This document shows positions 5,407 through 6,245 of a stretch of 6,245 bases of DNA, piece by piece. Location: the NCBI GenBank assembly GCA_013813145.1, contig JACCSE010000086.1, positions 1-6,245 of the forward strand, read 5' to 3'. A program made the position numbers and the translations under genes. This stretch comes from Gemmatimonadales bacterium (GTDB taxonomy: Bacteria > Gemmatimonadota > Gemmatimonadetes > Gemmatimonadales > GWC2-71-9). The notes under the pieces were generated by a model. The model saw only the letters and a list, made by a program, of their open reading frames with translations, was not told where the DNA came from and did no database searches. Position 1 is the first letter of the stretch. Each line of letters opens with the position of its first letter.

Positions 5407-6245
5407 GTGAATCGACCGTTGATCCGCCCGGCGCGGCATTTGAGCCAGCCCCCGGTGCACGCGCCGAACGCCGCCCTGATGATTGATTTCGACAACGTCA
5501 CCCTGGGCATCCAGAAGGATCTGACCAAAGAGCTGCGCACCCTTCTCAGCAGCGAGATCATCAAAGGCAAGGTCGCCGTCCAACGGGCCTACGCCGACTG
5601 GCGCCGCTACCCGCAGTACATCGTCCCCCTCTCCGAATCGTCGATCGACCTCATCTTCGCGCCCGCCTTCGGCTCGAGCAAGAAGAACGCGACCGACATC
5701 CGCCTCGCCATCGACGCGATCGAGCTGGTCTTCACCCGCCCCGAGATCGGGACCTTCATCCTGCTCTCGGGCGACAGCGACTTCTCGACCATGGTGATCA
5801 AGCTGAAGGAGTACGGGAAGTACGTGATCGGGGTCGGGATCCGGGAGTCGGCCAGCGATCTGCTGATCCAGAACTGCGATGAGTACTACTCGTACAACGA
5901 TCTCGCGGGGCTCACCAAGGAAGTGGATACCCCGTCGATCCAGCGCGATCCGTGGGAACTGGCCGCGGAGGCGGTGTCCCAGATGGCTCGAAACGGCGAC
6001 GTCATGCGCTCCGACCGGCTGAAGCAGGTGATGCAGCAGGTGGACGCCAACTTCGACGAGCGCAACGCCGGGTTCAACCGGTTCAGCAAGTTCGTGCTGG
6101 AGGCGGGGCACAAGGGCGTCCTGCTGGTCACCAAGCTCGATAACGGGCAGTACGAGGTCGCGCCGCTGGGCGGCGCGTTCGAACCCGCGGCGACGCCCGC
6201 GCCCCGCCCACGCGAAGCGCCGGCGGAGTCCGCTCGGGACGATGG
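5407..6245 (+). CDS. NYN-domain (LabA/PIN-like) putative RNase with C-terminal OST-HTH/LOTUS domain, 3' end missing
   Basis: At least 279 residues are visible. Residues about 21-170 form a NYN domain, a PIN-like nuclease fold. Its acidic residues are in place: D27 and D29 in MIDFDN (25-30), D97 and D103 in NATDIRLAID (94-103), and D123/D125 in SGDSDFS (121-127). Residues about 182-254 match an OST-HTH/LOTUS winged-helix domain (PWELAAEAV, GFNRFSKFV, GQYEVAPL), known in other proteins for binding RNA or RNA-protein complexes. A Pro/Ala/Arg-rich tail starts near 257 and leaves the window. Family knowledge suggests cytosolic RNA cleavage or RNA binding; the substrate is unknown. The start is uncertain. 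ATG 5479 would cut the first beta strand (NAALMIDFDN), so the true start is upstream: GTG 5407 (chosen, after the hairpins), GTG 5455, or ATG 5293 directly after a strong hairpin. None has a clear Shine-Dalgarno. Confidence 0.88.
   Translation, partial: MNRPLIRPARHLSQPPVHAPNAALMIDFDNVTLGIQKDLTKELRTLLSSEIIKGKVAVQRAYADWRRYPQYIVPLSESSIDLIFAPAFGSSKKNATDIRLAIDAIELVFTRPEIGTFILLSGDSDFSTMVIKLKEYGKYVIGVGIRESASDLLIQNCDEYYSYNDLAGLTKEVDTPSIQRDPWELAAEAVSQMARNGDVMRSDRLKQVMQQVDANFDERNAGFNRFSKFVLEAGHKGVLLVTKLDNGQYEVAPLGGAFEPAATPAPRPREAPAESARDD

Noticed and set aside
5167..6111. Minus-strand open frame of 314 codons opposite the NYN gene
   Set aside because: The plus strand encodes a clear NYN plus LOTUS protein here; the antisense frame shows only a His/Asp/Gly/Val-rich pattern typical of shadows.

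Overview
The window looks like chromosomal DNA from a high-GC, free-living bacterium. Third codon positions are almost all G or C. The NtrC-type sigma-54 activator, stand-alone cytosolic kinase, exopolysaccharide-type sugar transferase and NYN/LOTUS nuclease suggest Gemmatimonadota, or another environmental phylum such as Myxococcota or Acidobacteriota. The phylum is an inference from gene style, not from a marker gene.

Layout. (1) At the left edge, on the minus strand, is the N-terminal part of a membrane-anchored polyprenyl-phosphate sugar-phosphate transferase of the WbaP/ExoY type (1-344, runs off the window). (2) A long stretch without a convincing gene follows (345-1267). It seems poorer in GC than the genes and ends in a cluster of dyad symmetries. 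(3) Three signalling genes lie on the plus strand. The first encodes a receiver domain fused to a degenerate GGDEF domain that keeps an RxxD I-site (1268-2224). After a 216-bp gap with good sigma-54-like and sigma-70-like promoter matches and two tandem stem-loops comes a complete NtrC-family response regulator (2441-3970). It overlaps a soluble histidine kinase gene (3942-5135). (4) A GC-rich gap with four possible stem-loops follows. (5) At the right edge is a NYN-domain protein with a C-terminal OST-HTH/LOTUS domain (start near 5407, runs off the window).

How the genes may work together. The kinase and the sigma-54 activator form an apparent operon and are very probably a cognate two-component pair. 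The REC-GGDEF protein upstream looks catalytically dead as a diguanylate cyclase, but its I-site spacing matches known c-di-GMP receptors. A sugar transferase lies on the other side of the long gap, so a plausible (unproven) reading is a c-di-GMP-responsive circuit for exopolysaccharide synthesis. The NYN/LOTUS protein is a predicted RNA-acting enzyme and may be an independent unit.

No rRNA, tRNA, CRISPR array, insertion sequence or integrase was recognised.
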